A stretch of DNA of 64,000 nucleotides from Bacillota bacterium. Lineage in GTDB: Bacteria; Bacillota; Sulfobacillia; Sulfobacillales; Sulfobacillaceae. The stretch spans positions 1-64,000 of the forward strand of contig JAJZZA010000003.1 in assembly GCA_021797825.1 (NCBI GenBank), in the 5' to 3' direction. Positions 61,092-64,000 of the stretch are shown in pieces (the stretch's first letter is position 1; every line of letters starts with the position of its first letter). The notes beneath the pieces are model-generated. The model worked only from the letters and a program-made list of their open reading frames with translations, did no database searches and was not told the DNA's origin. The translations under genes and the position numbers were made by a program.

Positions 61092-62206
61092 GCAACGCCC
61101 TAGCGCAGGGCGTGTCACGTGACGGGTTGCGGTTGCCGGCGTGTTGTCCGGCAGTTTTATGGCGTCCCTCGCTGGCCAGGTTTCGTCTAGGAACAATGCG
61201 TTGGGCCGAATCCGGTGTTGGCCGGCGACAGATTTCCGGTGTGACGGGCAACCGGCCCCGCGTTTTCCGCCATCGGGTTTTCGCGTGAAATGCGTAGCCA
61301 CCCCCAGCCGGCCAACGCTTCTTTCGTGCGGAATATCTTGCCAGGCATTGATGATTTTGTCGGTCAGCGGCATCGCGCGAACCCATAGCCATCACACACC
61401 GTGATTTGGCGCCGCGGAGCGTGGCCTAACAGGTGTTTTCTGTCTCACGTCGTGGTCAACCGGGTCTGTGGGCGACAGCGAATAACGCCATTTTGGGCTC
61501 TCCCCACCCGGTACGCCGCAAGCGGCTTTCCGGTCGGAATGAAACCGGCGTCTACCCGGCAGTGGAGAGATGGAGGGCCCCTTTTTAGCCGGGCTTCGTC
61601 TGAACAGGCCTTACGGGGGGTTTCCGGCTTCTTCGGCCACCGCCAACTGATCCCGCTACGCAGCAATGGATGCCGACCCCGTGAGTTATCCCGGCACGGC
61701 CGTCGCGGGAGGCGCCAGCCCTTGCAGTGGAAGGGTCCGCAGCAGTTGGCCGATTTCCGAGTCCCTTGGCCGATGAGGATGAGGATCGCCTCGTCTGGCC
61801 CCCAGATAAAGGCACATTCGCTTATCCCCCCACTGGGCCCCGCTATCCCTCAGAGCCGCGCATGATTAGCCTGGTATCGCACGGCTGTGGTTCCATGTTC
61901 CGCCCTCCGGAGCATTTTCCGTGCTCCCGCCGTTGCCCCCAGTGGGTGAACCGCAATTCGGAAAACGCTAAACGGCCGCCCGTATCGGGTCGACGTTCCG
62001 GCAAGGCTGCAACGGGAAGGGTGGTCGGTGCGCCGCATTGTGCGCGCGCCCCCACCAGTCGCACGGTCGGCGGGTGACACCCGCGGCGCCATGTCCGAGC
62101 ATGACGCAATGGCCGCTGCATTGGCTGGTGTGGGTCACCGTGAACCGGCGAGTGGGCTGACTTCGGCCGGAGTATGCAACGGGCGTCGCCCCGTCTCTTT
62201 TGGGCC
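61092..62206. other. Convergent intergenic region without a recognised gene
   Basis: About 1.1 kb between the ends of the DedA and GH18 genes. Frames such as 61401-61865 plus are tryptophan/arginine/proline-rich with no motif and overlap frames on the other strand. No RNA gene, repeat or clear terminator was identified. Confidence 0.4.
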
Positions 62207-63349
62207 TTAAGGGAATCCTTGCCAGAAGGCGGGATCCTCGTCACCCAGGCGCCATAGCGCGACTCCCGCCAAGTGTTTTTGACGCGCCAAACCCAGTCTG
62301 GCTTGCGCCGAGCGATTACCCATAAAATAGACGATGTGCGGGATCCCGCCGTTTTGGTAGGTAAACATGTTTTGCGAATCTGCGGCCAGGTATTGAATGG
62401 ACGCTCCGTAGCGCTGGGCCAACGCTTTGGCCTGCACGTCCGAAACGGTTGCCGCCGGGCCGGACTGGCCGTTGTTGATCCAGTCGTATCCGTACATGCC
62501 GATGGCCAGCACCAGATGGTTGGCGGGAACCACGCGCAGCGCAGCGTCAACATTGGCCTCGACCCAGCCATAGGGCGCCACCGGCCCAGCCGGGCCGCCA
62601 CTGTAATGATGGTCATAGGCCATCATTACCAGGTAATTGGCCGATTGGGCCAAAGCCGCATAATCGTCCGCCCCGTTTACCGACCAGGGAATGTCGACGA
62701 GCGGAAATACCGAAACCGCGAGCACTTTGTTCATGGGGTGCAAAGCGTGCGCCAGATCGGCCACAAAACGGCTGAGACTATCGCGACTGCTCGGATTAAG
62801 GAGTTCGAAGTCAAGGTTGACGCCGTCCAAATGATCGTTGCGCACCGTTTGCGCAATGTTGCGGGCGGCGGCTTGTCGGGTGCTATGCAGCCACAGGACA
62901 CTGCTGCTCCCCGCCGCGTTGGTCACTAAGGGAACCACCGCGATGTGGTGCTGATGGGAAAACGCGACCACCGCGGCGTCATAACCCAGGTCGCTGACGG
63001 TACCGTCGGGGTTGACGCTAAACCACAGCGGACTGACTGTCGTGATGCGGGAAGCGTTGCGCTGAAGCGACGCCAACGACCCGGGATGGGGATCCCCGGG
63101 GGACTGGTTTTCGTAGAAGCCCACCACTTGCATCCGCGTGTCCGCAAGCTGAGGGTGGGGCGTTGACAGCCGTCGGGTGTGAACCAGGCCCACGACAAGC
63201 GCAGTGGCCAGGGCTCCTCCGGCCAGGAGGGCCCACACCCAGTGGGTGCCGACCCACGTCCTAATTCGTCGCAGATACAAATCAAACACCAGCTTGCCCC
63301 CCCAAAGAGCCTTGTCTTTGGGTAGTATGGGCGGCGGAGGGCGCGCCAT
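62207..63349 (-). CDS. Membrane-anchored glycoside hydrolase family 18-like protein
   Basis: A 380-residue protein. A short cytoplasmic N-terminus and one membrane helix (about 36-57, WVWALLAGGALATALVVGLV) are followed by a GH18 barrel. The catalytic DxxDxDxE-type motif is HLDGVNLDFELL, with the acid glutamate. VVGFYENQSPGDPHPGSL at strand 1 and VMMAYDHHYSGG are also typical, as in YaaH/SleL spore cortex glucosaminidases. LysM repeats, common in those, are absent. ATG 63349 lacks a strong ribosome binding site, and the gene begins 9 nt after the small ORF, so coupled translation is likely. Confidence 0.85.
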   Translation of the reverse strand: MARPPPPILPKDKALWGGKLVFDLYLRRIRTWVGTHWVWALLAGGALATALVVGLVHTRRLSTPHPQLADTRMQVVGFYENQSPGDPHPGSLASLQRNASRITTVSPLWFSVNPDGTVSDLGYDAAVVAFSHQHHIAVVPLVTNAAGSSSVLWLHSTRQAAARNIAQTVRNDHLDGVNLDFELLNPSSRDSLSRFVADLAHALHPMNKVLAVSVFPLVDIPWSVNGADDYAALAQSANYLVMMAYDHHYSGGPAGPVAPYGWVEANVDAALRVVPANHLVLAIGMYGYDWINNGQSGPAATVSDVQAKALAQRYGASIQYLAADSQNMFTYQNGGIPHIVYFMGNRSAQARLGLARQKHLAGVALWRLGDEDPAFWQGFP

Positions 63350-63358
63350 ACACGGGGC

Positions 63359-63628
63359 TTATCGGTGATGGGTGCGAACTGGTCCGCCGGCTCGCGGCGC
63401 GCGGACGCCGGCAACCGCCCCGGAGCGGGTGGCCAATCCAGGCCCCCCACGGGCCGCCAGTGCCGCGGGGGCCGGCCTCCGCATGCCTCCGGTTGAGGTT
63501 TTCGCCGCCCAGCGGGCCCAATTGGCTTGCGCCGCGCGGTTACGGTACTCGGCCCGCATATCGCCGACGGCTTGCCACTGTCCGCAGCGCTTGATGCAAT
63601 CCCTCGCGATCTCCGACCGAACCCGCAT
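63359..63628 (-). CDS. Small basic ORF coupled to pepA
   Basis: An 89-codon frame whose ATG overlaps the pepA stop (TAATG at 63630-63626) and which ends 9 nt before the GH18 start. The first half (RSEIARDCIKRCGQWQAVGD, AEYRNRAAQANWARWA) looks protein-like and helical; the second half is arginine/glycine/proline-rich and probably disordered. No family recognised. The double coupling is the main argument that it is real. Confidence 0.4.
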   Translation of the reverse strand: MRVRSEIARDCIKRCGQWQAVGDMRAEYRNRAAQANWARWAAKTSTGGMRRPAPAALAARGGPGLATRSGAVAGVRAPRAGGPVRTHHR

Positions 63629-64000
63629 TATTCCGCCAACATGTGCGCCAACTTCACGAAACTGCGGACCATCACCCCGGTCGGGGCGGGGACATCCAGC
63701 CCAACCCGGTTCAAGGGGCCGCGTTTGGTCCAGGCGGTGCCGGCAATGTCTAAATGGGCAAAAGGCACCTCGCCGGCGAATTCGGCGATAATCATCCCAC
63801 CCGTGATGGTTCCCGCGTCCCGTCCTGGGGCATTCTTGATGTCGGCTACTGCGGAACGATAGAGCCGCTTGTATTCCGGATAGACCGGCAAACGCCAGAC
63901 CCGTTCACCCACCGCTTCCGAGGCTTGCAGAACGAGGGTGGCCAGCGGGTCGTCAGCCGAGACCAGGGCGGAGGCTTCATGCCCCAGCACAATGATGGCC
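63628..64000 (-). CDS. pepA: Leucyl aminopeptidase (M17), C-terminal part, cut by window edge
   Basis: The last ~123 residues of an M17 aminopeptidase run off the window at base 64000 in an open frame (AIIVLGHEASALVSADDPLA). Typical of the C-terminus are RVWRLPVYPEYKRLYRSAVA, then DIKNAPGRDAGTITGG-type DIKNAPGRDAGTITG, and FAHLDIAGTAW. The metal ligands in the NTDAEGR motif lie outside. The enzyme releases N-terminal residues from peptides in the cytoplasm. The stop overlaps the ATG of the following small ORF. Confidence 0.92.
   Translation of the reverse strand, partial: AIIVLGHEASALVSADDPLATLVLQASEAVGERVWRLPVYPEYKRLYRSAVADIKNAPGRDAGTITGGMIIAEFAGEVPFAHLDIAGTAWTKRGPLNRVGLDVPAPTGVMVRSFVKLAHMLAE

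Noticed and set aside
61401-61865. 154-codon plus-strand frame in the DedA-GH18 gap
   Set aside because: Composition is arginine/proline/tryptophan-rich, it overlaps a long frame on the other strand, and it lacks a ribosome binding site and any motif.
61843-62616. 257-codon minus-strand frame crossing the end of the GH18 gene
   Set aside because: It is a shifted-frame shadow of the GH18 coding region extended into noncoding DNA.

Overview
The window looks like chromosome of a moderately GC-rich, spore-forming, Gram-positive-type bacterium, most like Sulfobacillus and its relatives. The grounds are strong GGAGG-type ribosome binding sites, many GTG and TTG starts, sporulation-type genes (SpoVK-like AAA+ ATPase, SleB/LysM hydrolase, GH18 germination-type hydrolase), a respiratory nitrate reductase, a heme A synthase, and a 2-oxoglutarate dehydrogenase of the SucA/SucB type. 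The taxonomic call is inference from gene content; no rRNA or tRNA gene was recognised.

Layout. 1-2.35 kb: the edge of a possible transposase gene and a decayed ISL3-family insertion sequence with recognisable terminal repeats. 3.1-7.1 kb: a coupled class II aldolase/zinc dehydrogenase pair, then ctaA and a hotdog thioesterase. 7.6-9.9 kb: a YbaK-type deacylase, a protein disulfide oxidoreductase whose active-site cysteine is an in-frame TGA (candidate selenocysteine), and an EamA permease. 10.1-12.6 kb: a graveyard of fragments (DUF4160, DUF2442, possible transposase tail, IS607 resolvase) around an intact hemerythrin-like gene. 12.7-24 kb: a hydrolase and the nitrate respiration island: small ORF-narG-narH-narJ-narI-TDT permease on the minus strand, then a 7Fe-type ferredoxin and a DUF2249 gene. 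A CRP/FNR-type palindrome (GTGATC-N4-TCAC) occurs four times and fits activator spacing at the ferredoxin and DUF2249 promoters and, more loosely, at hemerythrin.

24.5-35.4 kb: an MFS transporter; an APC permease-ComA-VOC group; a dihydrolipoamide-dehydrogenase-like flavoprotein without its redox cysteines; an Fe-S uracil-DNA glycosylase; sucA-sucB. 35.9-40.7 kb: a secreted peptidoglycan-binding/3D protein, a GDT1-type cation transporter, a secreted Trp-rich protein, and an ECF sigma/anti-sigma-like pair. 40.8-45.2 kb: thiolase, SCP2, acyl-CoA dehydrogenase and a DUF885 peptidase-like protein. 45.7-49.2 kb: lexA, a YnbB-like PLP enzyme, a small GTPase and a SpoVK-like ATPase. 49.9-52 kb: thiC under a TPP riboswitch. 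52-58.9 kb: sleB-like hydrolase convergent with a ppx-mutS-mutL-miaA operon. 59-64 kb: a DacF-type carboxypeptidase, a DedA protein, and a pepA-small ORF-GH18 run cut by the window end.

The features most worth following are the candidate selenoprotein, the CRP/FNR-like regulon around nitrate respiration, the cysteine-less E3-like protein beside the 2-oxoglutarate dehydrogenase genes, and several genes whose best-supported start codon is non-canonical (ATA, ACG).
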